Origin: Flavihumibacter soli | Lineage (GTDB): Bacteria > Bacteroidota > Bacteroidia > Sphingobacteriales > Sphingobacteriaceae | DNA: 64,000 bases | NCBI RefSeq assembly: GCF_010692725.1 | Contig: NZ_JAAFZB010000096.1 | Location: forward strand, 682,001 to 746,000 | Reading direction: 5' to 3' | In this document: positions 10,311 through 19,261 of the stretch, piece by piece | Position numbering within the stretch: the first letter of the stretch is position 1 | Layout of the letters: each line of letters opens with the position of its first letter | Position numbers and translations under genes: made by a program | Notes under the pieces: generated by a model | What the model was told of the DNA's origin: nothing | What the model saw: the letters and a program-made list of their open reading frames with translations, nothing else | Databases searched by the model: none

Positions 10311-10892
10311 ATGAAGAAATTACTATCAACATTAACCCTTTCTACCGCTGTAGTATTGTTTATGGCGTTTACTAAACCTGTCAAAACAGAAACTTATAAG
10401 GTTGACACCGAACTTTCTTCCATCGATTGGATTGGTCGTAAAGTAACTGGTCAGCATAATGGTAAGATTAAAATAGTTTCCGGCGAACTGGTAACGAATG
10501 GTAACGCTATTAAAGGCGGATCATTCGTAATGGATATGAAATCAATCACTTCTGATTCAGAACGTCTAACCGGGCACTTAAAGACTGATGATTTTTTTGC
10601 AGTTGAAAAAAATCCGACATCTAAGTTTGTTATCACTAAAGTTACAGCTGCAGGTAAAGACCAAATCAATGTAACTGGAGATCTAACGATTAAAGGTATA
10701 ACCGAATCAATAACCTTCCCTGCTGCAGTTAAAAAACAAGATGGGGCGCTTGTTGCTGTTGCAAAAAATGTACTGGTTAACCGCGCGAAATTTGATGTTC
10801 GTTATGGCTCAAAAAGCTTTTTCAACGATATTGGTAATAAAGCTATTGAGGATGATTTTGAGCTTGGAATCAATCTGGTAGCCAAGAAATAA
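10311..10892 (+). CDS. YceI-family lipocalin-like periplasmic protein
   Basis: A 193-residue protein with an N-terminal signal peptide (MKKLLSTLTLSTAVVLFMAF). The mature part is the YceI beta-barrel: YKVDTELSSIDWIGRKVTGQHNG, DMKSITSDSERLTGHLKTDDFF, SKFVITKV and GDLTIKGITESI. Family members bind polyisoprenoid or other long lipids in the periplasm, with roles proposed in stress or quinone handling. It has its own promoter and terminator and is therefore probably monocistronic. Confidence 0.92.
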   Translation: MKKLLSTLTLSTAVVLFMAFTKPVKTETYKVDTELSSIDWIGRKVTGQHNGKIKIVSGELVTNGNAIKGGSFVMDMKSITSDSERLTGHLKTDDFFAVEKNPTSKFVITKVTAAGKDQINVTGDLTIKGITESITFPAAVKKQDGALVAVAKNVLVNRAKFDVRYGSKSFFNDIGNKAIEDDFELGINLVAKK

Positions 10893-10906
10893 ATACACAT
10901 ACACAC

Positions 10907-10940
10907 AAAAAACCTGCGATAATATCGCAGGTTTTTTTTT
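10907..10940. terminator. Terminator after the YceI-family gene
   Basis: A perfect 10-bp stem AACCTGCGAT/ATCGCAGGTT with loop AAT, flanked by A-run and T-run, so it could work on both strands; the convenient use is the plus-strand gene ending 14 bases upstream. Confidence 0.9.
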
Positions 10941-11024
10941 GTCAGAGATTTGAATATTTAAATTAGTCGAAAATTCTATAACTTAAGCTTCTGCAATTCG
11001 TATTATAGGATTCAGCGATCTTCT

Positions 11025-12437
11025 ATGCTTACTAAGGACTATATTACACCTAATACTCTCTACGTAAATAAAAACTTACAACTTTCAAGCAAGAAAATCA
11101 TTCCCTTCACAACACGGCAACGCATCCCAAAACTTCGAACGGTTGGTCTTAGTATCGTTCCCCTGGCATTGACAGCGGATCTAACTGTATTAGTCTATAT
11201 GATTTTACTTTCCGCGGCAACACTAATTTGCAGCTTCTTAATTGTCAGGGCAGGAAAGCTAAAGCAGGAGGTAGAAAGCAAGACCAGGGAACTAGCAGAA
11301 CAAAATAACTATCGCCAACAGGCGGAGGCTCTCGCCGAAGCTAACAAGGTATTGTTCGATGTGGCTGTCGAAGGAGTTGGACTTGGAGTATTCACCTGGA
11401 TACTTGCCACCAGGGAAATAAGCTATAATCAGAAGTGGGCATCGATTATGGGTTATAACTTATCAGAGATTGAGCAAAACTCTACCACCTGGCTAAGTCA
11501 TATACATCCGGAAGAAGTATCGAATGTAAAGTCCAATATAATATTCTTTTTACGCAGTGGTGAGGATCATTACCAGTTCGAGCACCGCGTAAGAACAAAA
11601 TCTGGGGACTGGAAATGGATCATGGCTTACCTGAAAGTGCAGGAGAGAAATGAGGCCGGGAAGGCATTGAAGGTAACAGGAGTTCACCTCGACATTGATG
11701 ATATGAAAGCCAAGCAGCTGGAACTTCACAAGATCACCCGGGAATTGATGCATTCAAATACAGAGCTGCAAAAGTTTGCTTATATCACGTCACACAACCT
11801 TAGGGCGCCTGCGGTAAATTTATTAAGCTTATCTGAATTATTTAATTTCGATAAACCCGATGATGAACTCAATAGAGAGATTATTAATAAGATACACAGA
11901 TCGAGTCGTCTGCTTAATGATACGCTGAATGACCTGATTGAAATAGTCTCCAATAAGCCCGGTTGCACCGAGACGAAAGAAGATCTTGACCTGGCTGAAG
12001 AAACGGATCATGTCTTAAATTCTATAGAGTATCTGTTAAAACAAGAAAAAGCAGAGATCAATGTAAACTTCGACGATGTGCCGCAAATAAAATATTCCCG
12101 CAAAGTATTACACAGCGTTTTACTGAATCTCATATCGAATGCCTTAAAATACAGATCTACTGACCGTCAGCCGGTTATCAACATCAGCTCATACCAACTA
12201 AACGGCCTGAATTACCTTGACGTAAAGGACAACGGTCAGGGGATTGACCTTAACCGGCACCAAACAAAGATCTTTGGTCTTTACCAACGGTTTAGCCGAA
12301 AGCCTGAAGGAAAGGGTCTGGGTTTGTTTATCGTAAAATCACAGATCGAATCCATGAACGGAACCATCTCTGTCGACAGCAAAGTTGATCAGGGAACGAC
12401 ATTTACAATCGGATTTAATAAATTTGAATACAATTAA
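11025..12437 (+). CDS. PAS-domain sensor histidine kinase
   Basis: A 470-residue kinase. A hydrophobic stretch at about residues 40-72 (LVYMILLSAATLICSFLIVR) is the only membrane segment, followed by a short coiled linker (EVESKTRELAEQNNYRQQ). A PAS/PAC domain spans about 108-228, the H-box FAYITSHNLRAPAVNL lies near 248, and the ATPase domain at about 362-465 has NLISNALKYR, VKDNGQGIDL and GKGLGLFIVKSQ. It has no extracellular sensor domain, so the signal is probably cytoplasmic or taken from the membrane. Its kinase core is clearly paralogous to that of the gene at 7985. A receiver gene starts one base after its stop, so the pair is translationally coupled. The exact start is not certain. 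Confidence 0.88.
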   Translation: MLTKDYITPNTLYVNKNLQLSSKKIIPFTTRQRIPKLRTVGLSIVPLALTADLTVLVYMILLSAATLICSFLIVRAGKLKQEVESKTRELAEQNNYRQQAEALAEANKVLFDVAVEGVGLGVFTWILATREISYNQKWASIMGYNLSEIEQNSTTWLSHIHPEEVSNVKSNIIFFLRSGEDHYQFEHRVRTKSGDWKWIMAYLKVQERNEAGKALKVTGVHLDIDDMKAKQLELHKITRELMHSNTELQKFAYITSHNLRAPAVNLLSLSELFNFDKPDDELNREIINKIHRSSRLLNDTLNDLIEIVSNKPGCTETKEDLDLAEETDHVLNSIEYLLKQEKAEINVNFDDVPQIKYSRKVLHSVLLNLISNALKYRSTDRQPVINISSYQLNGLNYLDVKDNGQGIDLNRHQTKIFGLYQRFSRKPEGKGLGLFIVKSQIESMNGTISVDSKVDQGTTFTIGFNKFEYN

Positions 12438-12438
12438 G

Positions 12439-12843
12439 ATGATCCAACTCCTTGTTGTTGATGACGATGACATCAACATTTTTTTACTCAATCACCTGCT
12501 AAAGAAAAGTGGCTATCCTGTAGAAACAGTTTCCTTTACCAACCCGGTAGAGGCGCTTCAATATATTAACTCGTGTGTCGCCGACGATAAGAAAATAGAC
12601 CTGCTGTTCCTTGACATTAACATGCCTCAAATGACAGGCTGGGATGTATTGCATGAATTACGAATTGAAAATATCAGCAAGATACCGGAGAGCCGAATCT
12701 ACATGCTGTCTTCATCAGTTCATGCCACAGACAGTGAGAAGGCGGCTCAGTTCCCGGAAGTCTCCGGCTTTATTTCAAAACCCGTCACACCCGAGTTTTT
12801 ATCCGAAGTTTTCAGCACAATCATGTTGGCTAAACAGCTATAA
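12439..12843 (+). CDS. Single-domain response regulator
   Basis: A 134-residue CheY-like receiver without an output domain. The acidic pocket is VVDDDDIN at the N-terminus, the phospho-acceptor Asp is in LLFLDINMPQMTGWD, and the conserved lysine is in FISKPVTPEFL. I take the ATG at 12439; the frame extends further upstream only inside the kinase gene. It follows the kinase with a one-base gap and is its likely partner. The kinase at 7985 has no receiver of its own and could also use it. The 3' end overlaps the convergent MBL gene by 14 bases. Confidence 0.92.
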   Translation: MIQLLVVDDDDINIFLLNHLLKKSGYPVETVSFTNPVEALQYINSCVADDKKIDLLFLDINMPQMTGWDVLHELRIENISKIPESRIYMLSSSVHATDSEKAAQFPEVSGFISKPVTPEFLSEVFSTIMLAKQL

Positions 12844-13600
12844 TATTGAAGTGCTCACCGTCAAAGCCGACTTTACCCATGGCCTTCGACTTAGCATGAT
12901 AAAACAAACAGGTCCAGCTTTCCGCGGCCGCCCGTTTCCCGTACTCTATTCGGAGCTCCATTGCGCGGCGGCCGTCGAAGTCATATTTCGCCATGAACTT
13001 GCGAAGTAACTGTTCAGGCTCCGGTAAAATATCACCGCCAAACAATACGGTTTCACCATCTTCTTCAATAAGGAATACCTGGTGAAATTCAGTATGCCCG
13101 CCGGTAAGCTCGTAACTTATCTCCTTGTTAAGTCTCCCGGATCCTTCGACAAAATGAACACTGTTACTTCTCTGAAGAACATCGAATATCTCAGTTTTAT
13201 AAGACTTGGACGGTTTGCTATAGGCTGTTTCCCATTCGCCTCTCTGAATTACATATTCCGCATTGGGAAAGCTTAATTGAAGATTACTGTTCTCTGCGAA
13301 TACCATCCCGCCAGCATGGTCGAAATGCAAATGCGACATTAGTACCAGTGTTACGTCTTCCGGAGTATAACCTGCCTTTCGGATATTCTCATGTAAAATA
13401 AATCTATCCTGCGCATCCCTGAAGCCTAAGCCTGTATCCAGTATTATGAGATCATTTTTAGTTTTAACAATAAAAGGCTGCACATAAACGAACAGTGATG
13501 CAGGCCGATCTTTAGTGTGATGAACAGCAGGATCAAAAGGAAGGAATTTTTTAGAAACATCAACGGAGTAAGATCCTTCGTAAAGAGCGGTAGCTTTCAA
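12830..13600 (-). CDS. MBL-fold metallo-hydrolase
   Basis: A 256-residue metallo-beta-lactamase-fold protein with the zinc motif SHLHFDHAGG, an upstream LDTGLG strand, GGHTEFHQ and FGGDI in the expected order. This arrangement is that of the AttM/quorum-quenching-like and general MBL hydrolases; no substrate can be named from sequence. It is divergent from recJ, with 81 bases between the start codons, and its end overlaps the receiver gene by 14 bases. Confidence 0.88.
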   Translation of the reverse strand: MKATALYEGSYSVDVSKKFLPFDPAVHHTKDRPASLFVYVQPFIVKTKNDLIILDTGLGFRDAQDRFILHENIRKAGYTPEDVTLVLMSHLHFDHAGGMVFAENSNLQLSFPNAEYVIQRGEWETAYSKPSKSYKTEIFDVLQRSNSVHFVEGSGRLNKEISYELTGGHTEFHQVFLIEEDGETVLFGGDILPEPEQLLRKFMAKYDFDGRRAMELRIEYGKRAAAESWTCLFYHAKSKAMGKVGFDGEHFNIIAV

Positions 13601-13681
13601 TGTTTGTTATGTTTATTGCCTTAATTGGTTATTTTTACGATTCGGATGCGGCCCCTAAGCCAGCTTCAAAGAGCCAAATAT

Positions 13682-15385
13682 ATGCAAAAAAGATGGGTGG
13701 AACGGGAACTTGAAGTCCCGGAAACAGTAGCCGTATTGCAATCAGCATTGAATATCGATGAGGTTCTTGCCACTTTGCTGGTGAAACGGGGAGTGCACAA
13801 TTTCGAAGAAGCCCGCAACTTTTTCAGACCAGACTTACGACATCTTCACGATCCCTTCCTGATGAAGGACATGGAAAAAGCCATCTACCGGATCGAAAAA
13901 GCTATCGCCTCAGATGAGAAGATTCTGGTATATGGTGATTACGATGTGGATGGAACTACCTCGGTTGCGCTCGTTTACAGCTTCCTGAAAAAATATCATT
14001 CCCAAATTGAATACTATATACCGGACAGGTATAAAGAAGGCTACGGAATATCGAGCCAGGGGATTGATTACGCAGCCGAAAACAATTTTACACTGATCAT
14101 CGCATTAGACTGTGGAATAAAGTCGGTTGATAAGATCGATTATGCCAATAGCAAGGGTGTTGACTTCATCATTTGCGACCATCATTTGCCAGGTGAAGTC
14201 ATTCCAGCCGCGGTTGCAGTACTGGACCCGAAACGTCCAGATTGCGAGTATCCTTACAAAGAACTTTCCGGTTGTGGAATTGGCTTCAAGCTGGTTCAGG
14301 CATATGCGACTAAGAATGGAGTTTCCTTCGAAGAAATCATTTGTTATCTTGACCTGGTGATGGTCAGTATAGCTTCGGATATTGTACCCATTACCGGAGA
14401 AAACCGGGTTCTTGCGTGGCATGGATTGAAACGATTAAATTCAGAACCATGTAAGGGACTCTCAGCACTTATTGATATCGCAGGTCGAAAGGATGGTTAT
14501 ACGATTACTGATGTGGTTTTCATGATCGGCCCGCGAATTAATGCGGCGGGGCGTATTGACGATGCTAAACATGCGGTGAGTTTACTGATATCGGATACAA
14601 TTGAAACAGCATATGCCCGGGGACAGGAAATCAACCTGAAGAATACCGAACGAAAACTTCACGACTCCTCCATTACCGAGCAGGCACTTGCTATGATAGA
14701 CTGCGATGAGCGGCTTATCTCTCAAAAAACCACAGTAGTTTATAACGAGGAATGGCATAAGGGGGTTATTGGCATTGTTGCATCACGCCTGACAGAAAAA
14801 TACTACCGGCCAACCATTGTCTTAACCAAATCAAACGGGCATATCGCCGGTTCTGCAAGATCCGTTCTGGACTTCGATCTTTATGAAGCTCTGAGCGAAT
14901 GCAGTGATCTTCTGCTGCAGTTTGGAGGTCATAAATATGCTGCAGGTTTAACTATGAAGCCTGAAAACCTGGAGGCCTTTCAACACAAGTTTGAGACGGT
15001 AGTTTCCGGTTCCATCCCCGACGAACTCCTTGTGCAATCTATACATATTGACGCGGTATTAAACTTAAAGCAGATCGACGGCCGCTTTTTCAGAATATTA
15101 AATCAGTTTGCACCTTTTGGTCCCCAAAACATGGCACCAGTATTTCTAAGCCGGAATGTATTTGTACAGGGAAAGGCTTCACTGGCAGGTAATAGTCATA
15201 TTAAAATGTGCATCCGCCAGAACGATTCTACTTTTTTCGAGAGTATTGGTTTTGGACTGGGAGAATATATGGATGCGCTGAACAAAGGTGCACACTTTGA
15301 CGTTTGCTACACAATTGAAGAAAACGTATTTAAAAACAAGCGATCCCTTCAGTTAAATATCAAAGCAATTAAGCTCACACACTAG
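13682..15385 (+). CDS. recJ: Single-stranded-DNA-specific exonuclease RecJ
   Basis: 5'-3' single-strand exonuclease used in recombination and mismatch repair. I use the ATG at 13682 (MQKRWVERE), the usual RecJ start; an ATG at 13625 would add 19 unrelated residues. Motifs: YGDYDVDGTTS near residue 84, CDHHLPGE (the DHH signature) near 165, PRINAAGRIDDA, and the DHHA1 motif FGGHKYAAGLTM near 413. The length is 567 residues, normal for the family. lptB follows after 45 bases. Confidence 0.96.
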   Translation: MQKRWVERELEVPETVAVLQSALNIDEVLATLLVKRGVHNFEEARNFFRPDLRHLHDPFLMKDMEKAIYRIEKAIASDEKILVYGDYDVDGTTSVALVYSFLKKYHSQIEYYIPDRYKEGYGISSQGIDYAAENNFTLIIALDCGIKSVDKIDYANSKGVDFIICDHHLPGEVIPAAVAVLDPKRPDCEYPYKELSGCGIGFKLVQAYATKNGVSFEEIICYLDLVMVSIASDIVPITGENRVLAWHGLKRLNSEPCKGLSALIDIAGRKDGYTITDVVFMIGPRINAAGRIDDAKHAVSLLISDTIETAYARGQEINLKNTERKLHDSSITEQALAMIDCDERLISQKTTVVYNEEWHKGVIGIVASRLTEKYYRPTIVLTKSNGHIAGSARSVLDFDLYEALSECSDLLLQFGGHKYAAGLTMKPENLEAFQHKFETVVSGSIPDELLVQSIHIDAVLNLKQIDGRFFRILNQFAPFGPQNMAPVFLSRNVFVQGKASLAGNSHIKMCIRQNDSTFFESIGFGLGEYMDALNKGAHFDVCYTIEENVFKNKRSLQLNIKAIKLTH

Positions 15386-15430
15386 GTCCGCGGCCTCTTT
15401 TTACAACCAACGAATTAACGATTAACGTAA

Positions 15431-16171
15431 ATGATCTTAAAGGCAGAGAACCTCGTAAAAAAATATAAGCAGCGTACCGTTGTTAACAATGTATCATTCC
15501 ATGTTTCGCAGGGAGAGATAGTCGGGTTACTCGGTCCGAACGGAGCCGGGAAAACCACTTCGTTCTATATGATCGTCGGACTTATTAAACCCAATGAGGG
15601 TCATGTTTACCTGGAAGATGAAGATATAACTTCTAACCCGATGTATCGGCGAGCTAAAAAAGGAATAGGATATCTCGCACAGGAAGCCTCTGTATTCCGT
15701 AAATTATCTGTAGAGGATAATATTAAGGCGGTACTTGAAATGACCAGCCTGAATAAGAATGACCAGAGAGAGAAGCTTGAACAACTGATCACAGAATTCA
15801 GCCTGCAAAAGGTGCGTAAGAATCGGGGCGACCTGCTTTCCGGTGGTGAAAGAAGACGTACAGAAATCGCAAGAGCTCTGGCTGCAGATCCGAATTTCAT
15901 TCTCCTGGATGAACCTTTCGCAGGTGTGGACCCTATTGCAGTGGAAGAGATCCAGGCGATTGTGGCCAAGCTGAAAAACAGAAATATCGGCATCCTGATC
16001 ACGGACCACAATGTTCAGGAAACCCTTTCAATTACAGACAGGGCATATTTGCTCGCGGAGGGAAAGATCATGCTGACAGGCACTCCAATAGAGATTGCGA
16101 ATAATGAAATGGCCAAAAAATTCTACCTTGGTCAGAATTTTGAACTTCGTAAGAAGAAAATAATAATTTAA
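15431..16171 (+). CDS. lptB: LPS export ABC transporter ATP-binding protein
   Basis: ATPase of the Lpt machine that extracts lipopolysaccharide from the inner membrane. The 246-residue protein has Walker [10 protein letters not shown] near residue 36, the Q-loop region [18 protein letters not shown], signature LLSGGERRR near 136, Walker [14 protein letters not shown] near 156, and the switch histidine in ITDHNVQ. The SVEDN and DHNVQETL motifs are characteristic of LptB among ABC ATPases. The GH3-like gene follows after 11 bases, so the two are co-transcribed. Confidence 0.95.
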   Translation: MILKAENLVKKYKQRTVVNNVSFHVSQGEIVGLLGPNGAGKTTSFYMIVGLIKPNEGHVYLEDEDITSNPMYRRAKKGIGYLAQEASVFRKLSVEDNIKAVLEMTSLNKNDQREKLEQLITEFSLQKVRKNRGDLLSGGERRRTEIARALAADPNFILLDEPFAGVDPIAVEEIQAIVAKLKNRNIGILITDHNVQETLSITDRAYLLAEGKIMLTGTPIEIANNEMAKKFYLGQNFELRKKKIII

Positions 16172-16182
16172 AACAGCACACA

Positions 16183-17697
16183 ATGGCGATAGTAAATTCC
16201 ATTTTTACATGGATCATGAAAAAACGGATGCATCAGATCGAGCTGTTTATCAAGTATCCGCATGATGTCCAGGAAGAATGGTTTCAAACACTCATATCTT
16301 CTGCACAACATACCGAATGGGGTAAAGAATACGATTATTCTTCTATCTACACGCAAAAGCAATACAAGGAGCGGGTTCCATTGCAGAACTATGATACGCT
16401 GAAGCCGTACATTGAACGCATGCTTAAAGGCGAACACAACGTACTTTGGCCCTCAGAAATCAAATGGTTTGCTAAATCATCGGGCACTACCAGTGACCGC
16501 AGCAAGTTTATCCCGGTAAGTGAGGAATCACTTGAAGAATGCCATTATAAAGGAGGCAAAGACCTTCTCTCACTCTATTGCAACAACCGGCCGGATGCAC
16601 GCATTTTTACCGGTAAATGTCTTGTTCTGGGAGGAAGCCACCAGATCAATCAACTAAATTCAGAATCATCGTATGGTGACCTTTCAGCGGTGCTGATCAA
16701 AAATCTTCCTTTCTGGGCCGAGTTCTATCGAACCCCGGAAATGTCTATCACCTTAATGGATAACTTCGAGGAGAAGGTTGAGAAAATGGCAAGGGCTACC
16801 ATTGATGTGAATGTTACAAATATTTCCGGAGTTCCTACCTGGAATATTGTACTAGCCAAGCGGATCCTGGAGATCACCGGCAAGAATAATCTCCTGGAAG
16901 TCTGGCCAAACCTCGAACTATACTTTCACGGTGCTGTGAACTTCCGGCCTTACCGCGACCAGTTCAAGAAGCTGATCCCTTCCGATGACATGTATTACCT
17001 CGAGACTTATAACGCGTCAGAAGGCTTCTTCGGGATACAGGATCTGCCGGATTCTGAAGAGATGCTCCTCATGCTGGATTACGGTATCTATTATGAGTTC
17101 CTTCCTATGGAAAGGTTTGGCGAAGAAAACCCGGAAACCTTGGGTCTTGACCAGGTGGAACTTAATAAGAACTACGCCATCATCATTTCAACGAATGCGG
17201 GATTGTGGAGGTACATGATCGGCGATACCGTGAAATTCACGTCTTTATCACCTTACAGGATACAGATCACAGGACGTACTAAACATTTTATCAATGCTTT
17301 CGGCGAAGAGCTCATCATAGATAATGCTGAGAAAGCTCTTGATAAGGCTTGTCATGAAACCGGTGCCGTGATCCGTGATTATACCGCGGGGCCCATCTAC
17401 TTCCAGGGAGACGAAGCGGGTGGACATGAGTGGATCATTGAATTTGAGAAACATCCGGAGCATGTTGAGCAATTCACCGACATAATGGATCAAACCCTAA
17501 GGGAAGTAAACTCCGACTATGATGCCAAACGATTTAAAGACATGGCACTTCGCAGGCCATTAGTACATGTCGCTCCCCAGGGCACTTTCTATACCTGGAT
17601 GAAAAACCGCGGCAAGCTGGGCGGACAGCATAAAGTTCCGCGCCTGGCAAATGAAAGGATCTATCTGGATGATATTTTAAAGTTGCTTTCACGATAA
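16183..17697 (+). CDS. GH3-family protein (auxin-responsive-promoter-like, acyl-adenylate fold)
   Basis: A 504-residue member of the GH3 family. In plants GH3 enzymes adenylate acids and join them to amino acids; bacterial members have no proven general role. Seen here: WFAKSSGTTSDRSKFIPVS (ATP-binding SSGTT), LELYFHGAVNFRPY, TYNASEGFFGIQD (the YxASE adenylation motif), GLWRYMIGDTVKF and GRTKHFINAFGEEL. All adenylation motifs are present, so it is probably active. It forms a two-gene unit with lptB and ends at a bidirectional terminator. Confidence 0.9.
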   Translation: MAIVNSIFTWIMKKRMHQIELFIKYPHDVQEEWFQTLISSAQHTEWGKEYDYSSIYTQKQYKERVPLQNYDTLKPYIERMLKGEHNVLWPSEIKWFAKSSGTTSDRSKFIPVSEESLEECHYKGGKDLLSLYCNNRPDARIFTGKCLVLGGSHQINQLNSESSYGDLSAVLIKNLPFWAEFYRTPEMSITLMDNFEEKVEKMARATIDVNVTNISGVPTWNIVLAKRILEITGKNNLLEVWPNLELYFHGAVNFRPYRDQFKKLIPSDDMYYLETYNASEGFFGIQDLPDSEEMLLMLDYGIYYEFLPMERFGEENPETLGLDQVELNKNYAIIISTNAGLWRYMIGDTVKFTSLSPYRIQITGRTKHFINAFGEELIIDNAEKALDKACHETGAVIRDYTAGPIYFQGDEAGGHEWIIEFEKHPEHVEQFTDIMDQTLREVNSDYDAKRFKDMALRRPLVHVAPQGTFYTWMKNRGKLGGQHKVPRLANERIYLDDILKLLSR

Positions 17698-17707
17698 GTC
17701 CTAAAAT

Positions 17708-17747
17708 AAAAAAAGGGGATTTGACCAGTTCAAATCCCCTTTTTTTA
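17708..17747. terminator. Bidirectional terminator between the GH3-like gene and the convergent peptidase gene
   Basis: A long stem AAAAGGGGATTTGA pairing with TCAAATCCCCTTTT around a short loop, with A-run and T-run on the two sides. It touches the stop codon of the minus-strand peptidase. Confidence 0.92.
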
Positions 17748-19211
17748 TTCGGCATCTTTCCAACGCCACTCCCCCGCAATCTCCAGCGGCTCTTTTAAAT
17801 TGTTCTTCAGCAGGAAGTCGCGCGTTTGGCTATCTGTCAATCGCTGAGCTGCAATTATTTCAGAATCCGCCAGTCCATAGATCAGCATAGAATTAAACCG
17901 GACGGTATTTTTCATTCCCTGTTCATCTACAAGGTCGAAGGCATCGCAATCAGCGTGATAACAGCGGCCGGAATTATTTGGCAGCCTTCCGCCACCTGCC
18001 CCACCGGTTGGAATTCCCTGCAGCATGAACGGCTGATGGTCACTGTGCAATCCCGCACCAGCCGAAAAAGTATTCTTAAAATTTGTGTCTATTTCGGATG
18101 CTAGATTTCCGATCGACTGGAATAGCTCCTTCGAAGCACTGTTAGTCGAGCTAAAGCCTTTCGGGTCATTCGTCATATCGTAATTAAGCATATACCTGAT
18201 CCTGCCAATCGAGCCATCCTTAGCCGCCTTTTCTACATAAGCTTTAGAGCCCAGTAAGCCCTGCTCCTCGCCCATGAACATAACGAATTCGATACTTCTC
18301 TTTGGCTTTAACTTAAGCGCCGAAAAGGTCCGCGCCATATCCAGGACAGAAAAAGATCCAATACCGTTATCTATCGCCCCGGTAGCCAGGTCCCAGCTAT
18401 CAAGGTGCCCCCCAACAACAACCTTTTCATTCGGAAGATCGCTGCCCTTCAGGGTGGCAATTACATTTCGCGCTTTTATCATACCTGAAAAATTGCTCAT
18501 TAAAATACGGCTTCTGACATCCTGAGTCTTTAACTGTTCCTTTAATTTCATCCCATCTTCAAGGCTAATGCAGACTGCAGGAATAGGTATTAACTTCCCG
18601 GTAACCGACGCCGTACCGGTCAGCAGGACGCCATTGGGTACGGTGTTAAAAATAATGATTCCCGAAGCACCATACCTGATAGCCAGCGCTGTTTTCTCTG
18701 ACCGATGAAGATTTTTCAGACCCGCTTTCGAGCCCGGAAGGATACCAAGGTAAACCAGGGCTATCTTACCTTTAATTCTGTCTGAATTAGCAAGATAATC
18801 TTCTTCGAGTCCATTGCCCATATCTACCAATGACCCCTCGATCTCTGCTTTAACGGGTGAATGAGCAAGGGATACTGATTTGATCTCAGCCAGACCAGTA
18901 CCATTCTGTATCTTAGTGCTGATGGTGCCTCTGCTCCAGCTTTCCACCTGGAAAGGCTGGTATTTCACCTGGTAGCCGTATGACTTTAACAGCTTATATG
19001 CGTACTCCTCCGCCTTTTTTCCGTTTGCTGAGCCCGTAAGGCGATGTCCGATCGTTTCAGTCGCCTCTTTAAGGCTGGTATACGCACGGGAATTTGTCTG
19101 AACCTCATCGTTGATCTTCCTGAAGGTCGATGACCATTGGGGATTCGGCTGGGCTATCGAAACATGCGCTGTGACGATACAACATACTAAGGACAAAAGG
19201 AATCTGTTCAT
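17745..19211 (-). CDS. Secreted M28-family metallopeptidase with PA domain
   Basis: A 488-residue exported protein with a signal peptide (MNRFLLSLVCCIVTAHVSIAQ). A protease-associated (PA) insert is seen around IKGKIALVYLG to GIIIFNTVPNG. The zinc-binding motifs of family M28 follow: VVGGHLDSWD, GAIDNGIGS and MFMGEEQGLLGS, then a late aspartate in NYDMTND and the final histidine in GAGLHSDHQPF. The overall plan resembles carboxypeptidase Q-like M28 enzymes. It would act on peptides in the periplasm or outside. Confidence 0.9.
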   Translation of the reverse strand: MNRFLLSLVCCIVTAHVSIAQPNPQWSSTFRKINDEVQTNSRAYTSLKEATETIGHRLTGSANGKKAEEYAYKLLKSYGYQVKYQPFQVESWSRGTISTKIQNGTGLAEIKSVSLAHSPVKAEIEGSLVDMGNGLEEDYLANSDRIKGKIALVYLGILPGSKAGLKNLHRSEKTALAIRYGASGIIIFNTVPNGVLLTGTASVTGKLIPIPAVCISLEDGMKLKEQLKTQDVRSRILMSNFSGMIKARNVIATLKGSDLPNEKVVVGGHLDSWDLATGAIDNGIGSFSVLDMARTFSALKLKPKRSIEFVMFMGEEQGLLGSKAYVEKAAKDGSIGRIRYMLNYDMTNDPKGFSSTNSASKELFQSIGNLASEIDTNFKNTFSAGAGLHSDHQPFMLQGIPTGGAGGGRLPNNSGRCYHADCDAFDLVDEQGMKNTVRFNSMLIYGLADSEIIAAQRLTDSQTRDFLLKNNLKEPLEIAGEWRWKDAE

Positions 19212-19261
19212 GCTTTGCTAAAAATAATTTGTTACTCTTATAGCTGTTACTCTTAATTAAA

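Noticed and set aside
12644-13009. 121-codon plus-strand frame across the end of the receiver and the MBL gene
   Set aside because: It overlaps two well-supported genes and its translation is only their shadow in another frame.
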